Below the pieces are notes generated by a model, which did not search any database, was not told the origin of the DNA, and saw only the letters and a program-made list of their open reading frames with translations. A DNA stretch of 58,899 nt from Gryganskiella cystojenkinii (lineage: Eukaryota > Mortierellomycota > Mortierellomycetes > Mortierellales > Mortierellaceae). Below are positions 22,385-34,091 of this stretch, piece by piece. Both the position numbers and the translations under genes were made by a program. The stretch lies in NCBI GenBank assembly GCA_015852425.1, contig JAAAIG010000100.1:1-58899 (forward strand), in the 5' to 3' direction. How positions within the stretch are numbered: the first letter of the stretch is position 1; each line of letters opens with the position of its first letter.

Positions 22385-22979
22385 ATGCACGCGATCATAT
22401 CCGGCTGGAGGTTCATTTCCGTCTCTTCTCCATCATCAGCATCACAAAAAGAAGTAGTAGCAGACTGCATCAAAAAACAACGAATGCGCTTCTTCTTCGT
22501 ATTCCTTGTCCTCATTCAATGTCTGCTCCTCGCAGGTCTCGGATTCCTTCCAACAGACCAGATCCCTTACCATGAAATTCTCCCGCAGGACAAGTTACTT
22601 CATTTCTCTGGATTCTTCATCTTGACCTTCCTGACATACTTCATCTGGGACCAACCCAGACGACTTCACAATGTCCTTCTCACCGCTCTTCCCGTTGGTT
22701 GTCTTGCCTTTGGGTCCGAAATTCTACAGCCAATATTGTCGCCTGTAAGCTCCAGAATCCTCTAAAAATAGTGGCATACCAATTGAAGGCCTAGACAACT
22801 AATGTTTTGCATATGGCTAAATCTCTGCTTTCCAGTCACGAGCTTACGATAGTCATGATATCGTCGCCAATGTCTTAGGAACCGGTTTGGGACTCTTACT
22901 GGCATCCGTCGTGGATCATCTTCGGGAGATGCGCTACAGTCGATCTCGACCTCAGTATGAAGCCCTAGAGATGGCTTAG
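22385..22979 (+). CDS. VanZ-like small membrane protein
   Basis: Two exons (22385-22744 and 22836-22979) give 167 aa, or 134 aa if translation starts at the second ATG (22484, MRFFFVFLVLIQCLLLAGLGF). The second start makes a typical VanZ-like protein, beginning directly with a membrane helix. The family motif DKLLHFSGFFILTFLTYF is present, as are a SEILQ-type motif (FGSEILQPILSP) and, after the intron, DSHDIVANVLGTGLGLLLAS. Three to four membrane helices are expected. VanZ-like proteins in bacteria relate to glycopeptide resistance and lipid physiology; the function in fungi is unknown. The intron falls between SEILQPILSP and SRAYD, just before the conserved DxxAN motif. Confidence 0.8.
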
Positions 22980-23884
22980 CAGAAAAAAATTAACGATAGA
23001 CCGGCCGTCAAGCGAACCCTTATCGTCAGTCTCTCTTATATTTGCAGCCACACGCTACCAGAGGAGGATAGAACAACGGCATAGTGCATGATCGTCGTTA
23101 TCCATGCGCAATTGGACTTATGGGAGGTGGTGCTCTTAACGTTGTGCAAGCAAAGTCTAAAGTGGACCAGAGACAAGGATCAACAGAGGATGACAAGGGC
23201 AGTTATAACATATATCCGCGACTTTCTCTTGTGAGTACGGCTCTTTTCCGGCGATGACGCTCTTTTCATAAGACGCAAGGCATACACCTAGGCAACTCTT
23301 CGTCACTTGTTTATGAGTCAATCAAGATCAATCCACGCTATTGCGGTCATGTAAAATCATAGCACCGGGATCCACGAGTCTTGTATTTTACCACCGATGC
23401 AGATTGGCTCTCTTTCAGGCGGCTTCATCTGACTTGATCCCCGGTGAGAATGATCCACGGGCGAGATGAAATCATGCTTATGTGTTGGGAGGAGAGGGGG
23501 AGGAGGAGGTCAGTGCAGCAACGATTTTTTTGGGTTGTTGCTTCATTTGGTTACCCCCACGCATACACACAGCACAGATCCACCCGCACAACAAGACGCG
23601 CATGCAGCCCACCATCATCTGCGTCATCAATGGATCGATCAAGGATGAAAAAAAAAATAAGTGTGTTACGGGGTCTTTGTTTTAAGGAAATAAAACAGTG
23701 TTAAGTTCTGAGCAGTAACGTCGATTTGATCCTGAGGGTGTCGGCAGGGAAGACAGTAAAAAAGGCATAGTTTCCAGGTATTAAGAATATGTTTTAATTA
23801 TGATACAAAAAAAAACGACGAAACTGAGGGTAATAATATCTAACCAACTACCATCTGAACGAGCGGGGCGCCACAAACTGCTCT
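22980..23884. other. Convergent intergenic region, no gene seen
   Basis: About 0.9 kb between the 3' ends of the VanZ-like and calcipressin genes. It has no open frame with recognisable content. A short AT-rich zone at 23690-23820 probably holds the calcipressin poly(A) region. Confidence 0.5.
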
Positions 23885-24871
23885 TTAATGACTAGAAGGG
23901 CGGAAAGTAGGTAGGGCCGTCTTAGGAATAGAGCCCCGTCGCTTCAATTTTGAAGAGACTGAGTTCTCGCCCTCGACACCCCAGTCCTGAACAGTGATAA
24001 GAGGTTGCTTTTTTTCTGCTTCTTTTGAAGGTTGGAACGCTAGCACAGTCGGAGTCGACGGTGGGAAGAGAGACGACGAAGGCGATCCAGGAGAAGCTGT
24101 CCGGGAGGTTGGAGTTGAAGATTGCGTATCAATCTTGAGTGCCTGCAGTCGTTGCGAGAATTTCTCCTGATTTTGAGGGTCCTGGCTATCCTTGATGCTT
24201 TGATCGTCTTTGACTTGTCCCTGTTCCTGATCCGTGGTGGGTTCATCCAGTGAAAAGTCTTCAACGTCGGATTCGAAGAGATGTGATCGATCCGCAAAGG
24301 ATCCGTCGGGTTGTGGGAGTTGATAAACGGGTTGACCCATCTCGAGAAGGGCTTTGACCAAATCATCCGCCAGATGGAACGCATTCGGTGGATCCTCTCG
24401 AACCTGGGACCAACCTACAGGCGGTGAACCTGGTGGGGAGATCAACCAGTTCTTTTCCAACTCTGGTGGGTGTAAGTAGTGTCTCGAGGGGTCAATGTTG
24501 ATTTCCGTATGCTATTAATTAAAAGAAGAACGTACTGATCAGAACGGCAAGCAAACAAAAACGCAGCGAACTAGAAAAAAAGAAGGTGCGGGTCGTTCTA
24601 GCGCCATTACCTGACCAAAGTACACGCGCAAGGTGGTGCCTTCAAACTCAGTGTTGTGCAGGGTCGCTTTGGCGCGCTGGGCATCAAAGGTAGAGCGGTA
24701 GACGACAAAGACACGATAGAAGGACTTGATGGGTGCAAAGTAATAGACGTCTCCAAAGGACTCGGCCTTGGCCTTGAGCTTGAGCATAGTCTCCTTCTCA
24801 AAGTGGTCGGCCTCGAGGTTGGTGACCGTGAGGGTGTTTGTGGCGATGGTGGGGGATGTTGCCTCTGGCAT
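23885..24871 (-). CDS. RCN1: Calcipressin (regulator of calcineurin, RCAN/Rcn1)
   Basis: Two exons (24871-24611, 24511-23885) give 295 aa. Residues about 10-95 form an RRM-like domain (LTVTNLEADHF ... FYRVFVVYRSTFDAQRAKATL ... LRVYFGQ). The RCAN signature follows: YLHPPELEKNWLISPPGSPP, the conserved LISPPxSPP phosphosite motif. The C-terminal part is Ser/Pro-rich and carries KKQPLITVQDWG, which resembles a calcineurin-docking segment. The protein binds calcineurin and either inhibits or, when phosphorylated by GSK-3-type kinases at the SPPxSPP site, supports it. It is expected in the cytosol. The family's strongest motif sits right after the single intron. The start has no in-frame ATG close upstream that would keep the domain layout. 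Confidence 0.93.
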
Positions 24872-25755
24872 GGTGGCAGTTGTTATGCAGTGCGTATGAG
24901 AATTCCTGATGTGTGAGTAAGGGTTTTTAGCAGCTTGTTGGATAGGGTTTGGCAGGCTATGGTACTGATGGCATGAAGTAGTGATGAAAGAGTTGACGAA
25001 GAGAATGCGAATTCGTTGGGACAATGAAGGTCGTCTTTTTGACAATGCATTGCGTTTGTGGTCACGGGGACAACGAGAATCGCCCGTGACATTTTTGGTT
25101 CTTCATTCTAATGGAACAAAAAAATGAGTGAAATGGCTGTGCCAAAGGGACCAGACCCCACTTTCTTTTCCGTTCCCACAGCCTCTTTCTCGAAAAGCTC
25201 TTTTGTTTGCCCGCGGGATCTTTCCTTCCTCGCTGTTCAACAAGCAAAACAACAATTTGCCTCCTTTGTGAGAAGAAATGAAAGACGGACAACAGATAAA
25301 AAAAGAGGGTTACTGCAGCATAAAACGAACGAAAAAGAAAAGGGAGCATTCGAATGAGAGCACAGTTCATCCCACGCCACGCGGAGGAAAAAAATCTTTT
25401 CATTTTTCAGTTGAAATCACGATGGACCGTTGAAAATGAATCTTCTCGCTTTTCTTTTTCTTGTTCCTTTTGTTCCTTTCTTTCCTTCCCTCCTCGTTCC
25501 TCTTCGCCCGTCTCTTTCTGCATCCGAAAGACCGTTGCTCCTGTGCAGATCAGTCAATTGACTTGGGTTGACCGTCGTTTACCTTACTCATACTCTCCCC
25601 AACCTTCCCTCCTCTTATATCTTACCTTCCCTCTTCTCATCCCATTTTTATGGGCCTCGGACCCTGCAAAGTTCGATCCTTCATCTCCCTTTGTTTTATC
25701 CCGATCAATTCTCTCAGAGGAACAACAAATCGACCGACAGTAATCCTCACATATC
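24872..25755. promoter_or_regulatory. Divergent promoter region calcipressin / methyltransferase
   Basis: About 0.9 kb between two genes that face away from each other. The right third (25400-25720) is strongly CT-rich on the + strand and is probably 5' UTR and core promoter of the methyltransferase gene. I identify no specific sites. Confidence 0.5.
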
Positions 25756-28723
25756 ATGGGAGCTCAACCTTCGAAACTTAACAAGGTTCTCTCCCGAACC
25801 AACACGGACAGCAGCAGTAACTCGTCCTCACGGAAGAGCGGCAAAAACCAGCACAATTATAATCATCACTACCATCATAAAGACTTCACCAGCCACTCAC
25901 TCACACCTATCTCTGCTCTCCCACTTGGCACTCCTCTCGTCGGTGGCGATCCCAGCTCAGACAATTACTCTGACAGTCAGGCAACGGACTCACAATTCAC
26001 CGACAGTACCCCTGTCATCTTTGGGATCGTTGGAGGAGGCGACAGTGGACCGGTCGCCCCTTCCGAATCTGCAGTGAGCTCAAAGACAAACTTGTCCTCG
26101 TTCTTGAGCTCAATCCGCAGCAAAGGTGGCAACAAGGAGAGCAAGAAGGAAGGCAGTGCGACCGCCGCTACCGCTGCAAGTCGTCCTGACCTTGTCGACA
26201 GTGACAGCAATGAACAACAGAGGGGAGTCGATCAAGAGGATCGTTTGTTGGACGACCTCAAGGAACAAAAGCAACAAAAAAAGATCAATAAGATGAAAGA
26301 AAAAGCCCACAAACAACAATTACGCCAGCAACAACAACAACAACAACAACAGAACTCTTCTCTTCCTTATCAGAATCAATCCGGAGCTGCGACTTGGTCC
26401 ACGTTGGCTGCCTCGGGCTCAGCATCTTCCCCTCAATCCCTTCATAGCTTCACAGTCTCGTCGCCAGCCGTAAATCATTCCCTCACGAGCTCACCCAAGG
26501 CCAAGAGTGCGACGGGCGTGTTTTCGTCTTCGAAGACTGGCCCTGACCCGACCTTTGTTCCATACATGGGTATCATGCCAATGAGTATGCCCAGTGTCGA
26601 GAGTTCATCACAGACGTCCAGCCGATCTGCCAATTCTTCGCCCTCGTTCTTTACAACTTCGCGTTCTGGAAAGGACAAGAGCGGCGTGTCACCCTTGCTG
26701 AACCCTGCATCTCCCTCGCTTTCGTTCTCTGCGATGCCACCACCACAACCATCCAACTCCACGACCTCATTACCGAACGCCAATTCTTCATCATCGAGTC
26801 GACCCCGAGCCAGTTTTATTCGAGGAAAGCCTGGATTTGCTTGGCTTGAGAAACGACTCCCACCGGTTTCATCGGACATGGACGATGACAAGAACTTGAA
26901 CAATGACAATTGGACTTATCAACAAGGCCAGATGCTCAATGAGATGGAGATTGAAGCTGCCAAAGGATACGTTGACAGGTAACCATGCAAAACGACACTC
27001 GCTATTTCAGGAACGAAACCTTTGTTATTGTGCTCAAGGGCTTAGTGCTTTAACCTTTTTTTTTTTTTTTGTTGTTGTCGGCTTTGAACTTGAACCACAT
27101 CGGAACTGACCCTTTTTAGAATCACCGATCAACACTTCTTGATGAAGGATGTCATGGGTGGGAACTATCACGCCTCGATCGACCTGGCGTTCAAGCGAGT
27201 ACTCGAAAACGGTTGCGGCGCAGGAGACTGGACGCTGGTAAGAATAAGATACTGTTTTTTGCCACCGCGATTTTTTTATTTAAGAACTTTCCATTACCGA
27301 ATTACCGACCGCCGCCCCAACCTTGACAGGTGCGGTGGTCACAAGGGAAGGACCTTTTGGACCAAACCGTGGAATACATAACGCACTGTGGTCGAATCCT
27401 CTTTTCTATTCACCATTTGAAGAGTTACCTAAGCGAATTGCTGAGGTCTCCCGCTCAAAAGTGCTCTCACATTCCACGTTTTTTTATAACCTCCAAGCTA
27501 TTTTGTCTCAATTTTACCGTCATTTTTTTATGCTCCTACGTCCTTAACCTTCTCCATGTTTCTTGTTCGTCATTGCCGATTGGCCTTTCCTTTCTCTTTA
27601 GGATATGGCAAGTGAGATGCCCGAAACAGACTTTATCGGATGCCCCCAAATCATGTTCACGACTTCAAACGCAGAAAAGAACACACCTATCCTAAGACCG
27701 CGAGGACTCTTGGGAGCGGATCAATCTCAAATGGGATCCACCTCCCCCAATGCCCTGCTCTCTGTCCCGGATGCCTCTACAGCCTCTTTATCAACATCGC
27801 CATCGTCCTCAGCCGCCCACATATCCACGTCCACATCCTCAACAACACTCTCAGGAAACAATATGCGACCCAACAACATTCGACCCAGAAACTGTTCCTT
27901 CCATCCAGATGTGCCTCTGAACCGATTACCGTTCCCCAACGAACAGTTCGACTTTGTGTACCAACGTCGTCAATCCGTGGTCCTCATGTCGACCGAATGG
28001 CAGCGAACCGTTCTGGAACTCTTCAGGGTCATCAAACGCGGTGGATGGGTCGAGATTGTTGAACCGGATCTGTTTCTTCGGGGTGGTGGTGAACTCTGTA
28101 AGCTCGCAGGGGAATATTGTGTCGGGATCTTTGAAGCCATGGGCCGGAACCCGAACGTGATCCATGAGATGGCTCACCTGTTGGAGAATGCCGGGTTTGT
28201 GAACGTTCAGGTCAAGGTCTGGTCGATTCCTTTGGGCTGGGGAGGTGTAGTCGGTCAGGCCATGTTGGTTAACCAACGAGGATTCGTGAACGAACTGGAA
28301 CCCATCTATGTCCGTCAGGGGCATGGAGACTCGGAAGAGTATCGGGAATTGACCAAGAGCATCTTTGAAGAAGTTGTGGAGAAAAAGGCCTACATCAACT
28401 ACCATGTCATCGTTGGTCAGAAACCAGCCTCAGCCTCGGAACGCTTGGCGCATCAGCAGATGCAGAAGCAAAAAGAGGAGGAGCTTCAAAGACAACAACA
28501 ACAACAACAGCAACAGCAGCAACTGGAGCAACAGCAAGAGATATTTAGGCAACAACAACAACAGCTTCTGCAACAGCAGCAATTATACCTTCAACAGCAA
28601 CAGCAACAACAGCTTCAACAGCAGCAACTCCTTCAAGAACAGCATTTGTCGTATCAGGCTCCGGCGCAAGAACCGCAACCGCCACCAGAGGCTCCTGAAA
28701 CCTATCCTCAGGGAGAGCCATAG
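25756..28723 (+). CDS. SAM-dependent methyltransferase with N-myristoylation-like start and Gln-rich tail
   Basis: Three exons (25756-26978, 27120-27237, 27602-28723) give 820 aa. The N-terminus reads MGAQPSKL, a good match to the N-myristoylation pattern (Gly2, Ser6, Lys7). About 340 disordered Ser/Asn/Gln-rich residues follow, then a methyltransferase domain (about 380-700): GFAWLEKRLPPV, WTYQQGQMLNEMEIEAAKGY, motif I VLENGCGAGDWTLDMA, then LPFPNEQFDFVYQRRQSVV and LFRVIKRGGWVEIVEPDLF. This layout recalls the Methyltransf_25/LaeA-like class. A disordered insert of about 70 residues follows the second strand (ETDFIGCPQ), where an acidic SAM-ribose contact is normally found; here it is Cys-Pro. 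The tail has long CAA/CAG-encoded Gln runs (about 28490-28650). The substrate is unknown. Membrane anchoring is inferred from the N-terminus. Confidence 0.85.
28490..28650 (+). repeat. CAA/CAG (polyglutamine) repeat inside the methyltransferase gene
   Basis: A mixed CAA/CAG region codes for several Gln runs in the C-terminal tail of the methyltransferase. The mixed codons suggest an old, selected or stabilised tract rather than a fresh pure expansion. Confidence 0.85.
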
Positions 28724-29142
28724 CGACAACAATAGCCTCAACTGAATCCTGTCATGGACGACCATTTTCCGATTCGACTTTCACCCTGTAATATCTTTTA
28801 ATCCACAAAGCACCTTCACATTTCTTTTCTCCCTTTTTTGCATGGTCTCTGTTATTGTCCTGTTTTTTAATTCTCATCGATCTTTCAACCTTTAATATCG
28901 TCCCTAAACCCGCGCCACTGTGCACTCCATGTAAATAAACTTGTCAAGTCAGTTCCTTCCTCGAAAATTAATTGGTGGCGTTGAAAGGTCCAAACAAATT
29001 TCAAAGACTGGCATTGGTGTTTTCTTCTCTTTGCTTCATTTCTTCCATTTTCCATTCGTTTGCATTCTCTCTCGGGATCTCAGTACCTTCAACTTAGTTA
29101 CTTTAGCTCTAATCGTTTTCAATTCATATTCAAAATCTCAAA
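28724..29142. other. Intergenic region with a poly(A)-like element
   Basis: This holds the 3' UTR of the methyltransferase, including TGTAAATAAA at 28930-28939, and a short T/C-rich promoter for the RCC1-repeat gene. No gene is seen. Confidence 0.5.
28930..28939 (+). terminator. 3' UTR element TGTAAATAAA after the methyltransferase gene
   Basis: It lies 207 nt past the stop codon and is identical to the element after the Hsp31-like gene. The combined UGUAAAUA and AAUAAA could serve poly(A) processing and/or Puf binding. Confidence 0.4.
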
Positions 29143-30650
29143 ATGACCTTGTTTGCATTTGGGTTCAACGTTTCACCAAGAGTTGACAGCCCTGACTCCA
29201 CGTTGACCACCATTGGAGCCCTGTCCAAAATCCGAGACACGTTCGAACGAGTGACCCCTGTTCGAGTCCTGTTCGCAGGCTGGGCGAGTCTTGTTCTTGG
29301 TAAGGCAATAAAAAAAACGTGGCAGCTCCCCATCGTATTTCTGGATGCCATTTTCCTCCCAAATATTCACTTATCAACTGCTTGTAATCATGTCGCAGAG
29401 GATAGTGAGGGCAAGATAACGATTGCAGGCGAATATAGTCCAACCGAGGCTGAGCTGGTGCAGGCATCGAAAGCAATTGCTTTCCATGGGGATCCTCTGA
29501 TCAAGTTCTTTGGATGGGAGTGCCTTCAAGGTTTTCTCAGCCAAACTGGCAAGGTCGTTGGACTAGATCAGAGTGGAAAGATTCGCGATGTCTTTACCAA
29601 TGCCAAAGACGTTGCCTCCTGTGGACCCTCTGCTGATCATTTATCTGTAGCGATCGATAAGGACTCTGGGAAGCTATACCAGTGGACGGCCTCGGACCTT
29701 GTTTCTCGACCTTTCTTGTCGCCGTCAACTGAGAATGTTAAGTTTGAGTCAATTTGGGCTGGAGAGGCACATATGCTGGCCCTCGCAAGCAACGGCGATC
29801 TCTATAGTTGGGGGTCAGGGCGATATGGCCAACTAGGCCATGGGGATGTCGTATCAGAAACGTATCCAAAGGTCATCGAGTCACTTCAAGGGATCCGGAT
29901 AGAGAGTGCAGCTTGCGGGTCGTCTTTCAGCATAGCCTTGTCGGGTACGTCTCATGATATCTTCTCTGTTTAGAAAAAACAAAAGTTGCCACCAAATTTT
30001 CTTTTCGTCGACTCCCTTCTTTATCCTCTAACTCTGTCCTTTTGCCGACCCGTACACACGACTTTTTTCAGAAACGGGGGATGTCTACACTTTTGGTCTG
30101 AATGATCATGGCCAGCTTGGGATGAGGACCAACGAGATTGGGGTCCAGAAACAGAACACAGCCTTCGCGCAGCTAGTCGATTTTGTGACCGATGACGTTG
30201 ACGCGGATGGCGATCACAAAACGGGACAAGACGAGAAAGAGAACCAAGATGTCACTATCGTCAAGGTCGCCTGCGGCACCGCTCACTCTGTGATCATTGA
30301 CGGTATACTGCCAACCTTTGAGCGCCATTTGTGGTCTACATGTATCGGGTTGTTTTATCGCTCACCATGGTGGTCTTTTTTTAACTTTTTTCTTTCTTCT
30401 TCATAAATATCCAAAAAAAAATAAAATAGATCGGGGTCGAGCTTGGAGCTGTGGGTGGGGCAAGTATGGTCAATTGGGACCTCAGCCCACCATGGGACAG
30501 GATGCACAAAATCCGAGTTTGCCTTCAAGCGATCTCTTCCCGAGCGTTCCGGATCGGTTCCGTTTCCAGAGAGTGATGACGAGGTCCGGGCAGGAGCTGC
30601 CGTTACGAGAGATCGCGTGTGGACTGTGGAACACATTCCTGTGGTCATGA
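29143..30650 (+). CDS. RCC1-repeat protein (RCCD1/ATS1-like)
   Basis: Four exons (29143-29299, 29399-29944, 30072-30302, 30430-30650) give 384 aa. It begins MTLFAFGFNVSPRV, like other small RCC1-type proteins where the first blade starts at the N-terminus. Clear repeat signatures follow: LYSWGSGRYGQLGHGD with AACGSSFSIAL, DVYTFGLNDHGQLGM with VACGTAHSVII, and AWSCGWGKYGQLG with IACGLWNTFLWS at the end. Early blades (about 50-200) are degenerate. At under 400 residues and with few canonical repeats it resembles RCCD1 or yeast Ats1 more than the RanGEF RCC1 itself. RCCD1 recruits a histone demethylase in animals, and Ats1 links to tRNA modification. The role here is open. Introns fall at blade borders in part. 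Confidence 0.85.
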
Positions 30651-31224
30651 GTCGAAGCCCATGAGAGTACAATAGAAGAAAAAAAAAACGCGTCAGCATT
30701 TACTTCAACTTCGTATCTCGGCAATTTTGAAAGGATGGTTTTCTTTTTCTTCTTTGCAAAAAATTGTCATATGCCTTGTTGCAGACATCACATATTGGAT
30801 CGTAATCCTGTTTTCGGCTCTTTTGACCGCAAAAAGAAGGATCCGAGAAGATCCCTCCTTAAGATCTCGGTGAGCAGAAGCGATTTTACTGCAGCACAAA
30901 AGAAGAAAAAAAAAAAGATTCATTTGTCAGATGGCTCTTTGCACAAGTTTGGTGGGGTGCAGCTGCAAGGAAATGGCTCTCAGAGCGATGAATGGGATTT
31001 GGTACTGCAATTTTTATTCTCTTTTTTGTCCATCTGTCACCACCGAATGCACTTTTCTTCTTTGTTCCATTCATTACCTTCCTATCTCTTTCTGTCTCTC
31101 ACTCTCTCTATCTCTCTCTCGATCGCCCCCTCTCTTCCTTTCTCGATTCTTTCTTCTCTTCTTCTGACTCTGTTTCCAACTTATCCACTCACCTCTACTC
31201 CAATCCGCTACATTATTAATAACC
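30651..31224. other. Intergenic region / DSK2 promoter
   Basis: This holds the 3' UTR of the RCC1-repeat gene, an A-rich spot near 30900-30915 and a long CT-rich stretch (31010-31190) up to the ubiquilin start. No gene is seen. Confidence 0.5.
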
Positions 31225-34091
31225 ATGGATGAATCAGAGTCGAATGTCACCAGTCAGGCCGTCGTCCTCACTATCCGCCCATCCTCCGGTGCAACCTTCA
31301 CCGTCGCAATCTCGACCGACAGCACCGTCCTTGCACTCAAAGAGAAACTCGCCACCGCAGATCTGCCCGCGGCCTCCATTCGACTCGTTTACTCTGGAAG
31401 GGTTCTGAAGGACGAGGACCAACTCTCTGTCTACTGTAAGCGTCGTCTTTTCATATTCACTGCCCTCAACCACAGCAAAGAGGCTTTCTAGCAGGAGAGC
31501 AGGATGGATGAGGGGAATGCCGAACTTACAGCCTCATGGTTCCGTGTTTGCCTTTGCAAAGCATTGTGCGCCTCACAATGACAACGCAACATGACATATG
31601 CAACATGTCTCTCTATCTCCATCATGCTACATTTTTTTTGGAGCGCTTGCGTGTGTGTATGCGTGCTATATGAACAGCGTGAAGGGACAGCAGACCGGAC
31701 AGAACCCTGCTTTGCCCCGATTCCAATCGACTCTACTCGGCTTCTTTGTCAGATGCCACTTGGCAATTGAAATGAATGACCCAATGACTGACCCTTTTCT
31801 GTTCTTATTTATCCCTTGTAAACACTCGATAATAGCCATCAACGAGGGACATACAGTGCACATGGTCAAGAGTGCCACCAACAGAGCGAACGAGCAGGCA
31901 GTGCAGACAGCCAGACCCGGCAGCAAAAACGCAACGAACCGTCCCGGAGTTGCAGGTGGCATGGATGGCTTTGGAGACGAATCTGTAGGTTCATCATCAA
32001 GGCACCTTAGAAAAACAACATACAGCATGGACAAACGAAGTTCAACGCCAGCATGGCAACATCGTAAACAGCCGATCGTGGACCAGATGACTATCTTCAC
32101 CAGACTCAACCCCCAACGACATTGTGGACACAAAAAATGGAAGCACAGAAAAAAAAAATCCGCCCGCGTGAATAATTTTTCGCTTTTTTTCGATCAACTT
32201 ACGCACGCCATCCTCGAACTCGAATACGAGTCGTCTGCTCCCCCAAAAAAGAAACACAGGAATACAGGAAAAATGTGCCGAGGAGAACCAAAAAAAAAAA
32301 AAAAACACGCTTCGAGACAGACCAACAAACAACACTGACACTGGATGACCACATGGAAAATAATGGACCTGATCAGAAAAGGTTGTAGAAGACGTACCCC
32401 ACATCATGGACCACCCAAGAAACTAACATTATACAATCCGTTTTTCTATTTGTGTGGGTCTTTTCGACTGCCAATAGGGCATGTTGAGTGCGTTGCTGGA
32501 TAACCCTGCGATCAGAGTATGTATCCTTCAATAGCAGACACATTCACTTTTTTTTTTGGCAGGGCTGCAAGGCTAAAGATGACTAATACGCCGATTTGGA
32601 CGTTATTTGTAACATAGGATATGATGGCTAACCCAGAGGTCGTCCGCAGGATGATGATGTCAAACCCACAGACACGGGAGGTCATGGAGAATAACCCCGA
32701 AGTCGCTCAAATGCTCAACGATCCATCATTTCTCCGTCAGGTAAATCTCGCCCTTCATGGATAGCGACTGGCATGACAAGAGAGGTCTAGTCTAATCGTC
32801 ATTGACGTCTCTTTTCTTTTATAGTCACTGGATATGGCCCGGAACCCAAAATTGATGAAGCAGGCTCTCCGAAACAACGACAGGGCCCTATCAAATCTGG
32901 AGATGATCCCTGGTGGGTTTAACCATCTCCGGAGAATGTACCACAGTGTTCAAGAACCTATGGAGGCCTCGAGAACCACACCGGATCCTTCTACAGATGA
33001 TCTCAACGAGCGGTTTGCTGCTCGTCTTAATGCCGATACTCGTCCCTCTGCCGGAACCATCAACAATACCGCACTCCCAAACCCTTGGGCTCGCCCTGCC
33101 AGACGTAGGTGCATGTTTATAATATTGTTTGTTAGCTATGAAATGATGTGGCCGAAATTTGTAATGTCATTGACGCTTCTTATTTGATTGTCCTTACTCA
33201 TCGACTTTGATGCTTCTTTGGGTTGACAAATGTAGCCTCACCATCTGCGTTTCCTGGTATCCCAGGACTGTCCGAAATGCCTGGAATGCAGGGTTCAGGG
33301 GCATTGAGGAACAGAGGGGGATTCAACCCATTTGGATTCGGGGCTAATCCATTCGGAACCAACCCCTTCGCAGCCATGGAAAACAGTTTGCCCTCAGGAC
33401 CAACAGGAGCGAGTTCTGCAACTACTGGAGGAGCTTCATCAACAACACAGCGACCTGCAGGTGGCGCTCAAACCGGTGCGACGCCTAATCCTTTCGCAGC
33501 CATGATGGGTCAGCGCGGTGCTGGCGGCGGTGCGCAGGCAAATCCGTTTGGATTCCCTGGCATGGGCGATACGGGTTTCCCTCCAATGGGCAATAACCCG
33601 GAGATGTTTCAACAAATGATGCAGTTCAACCAGATGATGAGACAGATGCAACAACAACAGCAACAACACCCTTCATCGTCATCAGATCCATCATCACAAC
33701 TTCCAGGCGCCGGGTTCCCTGCCTTCCCAAGCATGTATGTCTCCAAATTTTCAATATGTTTTCCCTCCTCGTTTCATTTCCTGAGGATGATTGCATTGAC
33801 TCTGGAATATCGTTTTTCTATACAAATTGTAATAGGTTCGGAGGTTTCCCTCCAATGCCAGCATCAACTCTTCCTTCAACTACACCAGCAACAGCGGATC
33901 CAACGACGGCAGTGGCAGCTACTTCAGCAGCAACAGCAACAACATTGACACAATCCCCAGAAGTCCGTTTCGAAACACAGTTGATTTCTTTGCGAGACAT
34001 GGGATTCCCAGATCAGAGCAAGAACGTCCGAGCATTGTTGGCATCCGGTGGAGATGTGAACTCGGCCATAGAGTTTTTGCTCCGAAACTAA
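31225..34091 (+). CDS. DSK2: Ubiquilin / DSK2 (UBL-STI1-UBA shuttle factor)
   Basis: Seven exons (31225-31435, 31836-31984, 32478-32516, 32618-32740, 32825-33104, 33236-33734, 33836-34091) give 518 aa. Order: a ubiquitin-like domain (about 12-80) with IRLVYSGRVLKDEDQLS and EGHTVHMVKS; STI1-type repeats (about 125-235) with NPEVVRRMMMSNP, MLNDPSFLRQSLDMARNP and GGFNHLRRMYHSVQEP; an Asn-Pro-Phe/Gly/Met-rich middle with GFNPFGFGANPFG and NPFAAM; and a C-terminal UBA (last 45 residues) with MGFPDQSKNVRALLASGGDV. The protein carries ubiquitinated clients to the proteasome and chaperones membrane-protein segments in the cytosol. The 39-nt exon is very small, but its 13 codons fit the STI1 helix. 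All phases agree. Confidence 0.96.

Noticed and set aside
24869..25045. N-terminal extension of calcipressin to an upstream ATG
   Set aside because: The added residues would precede the family start MPEATSPT without matching known calcipressins; the ATG at 24871 gives the usual RRM position.
31985..32477. Additional DSK2 exon in the 490-nt intron
   Set aside because: The STI1 region is continuous across the proposed junction and the phases agree without it; frames here are Lys/Arg-rich and unlike ubiquilin.
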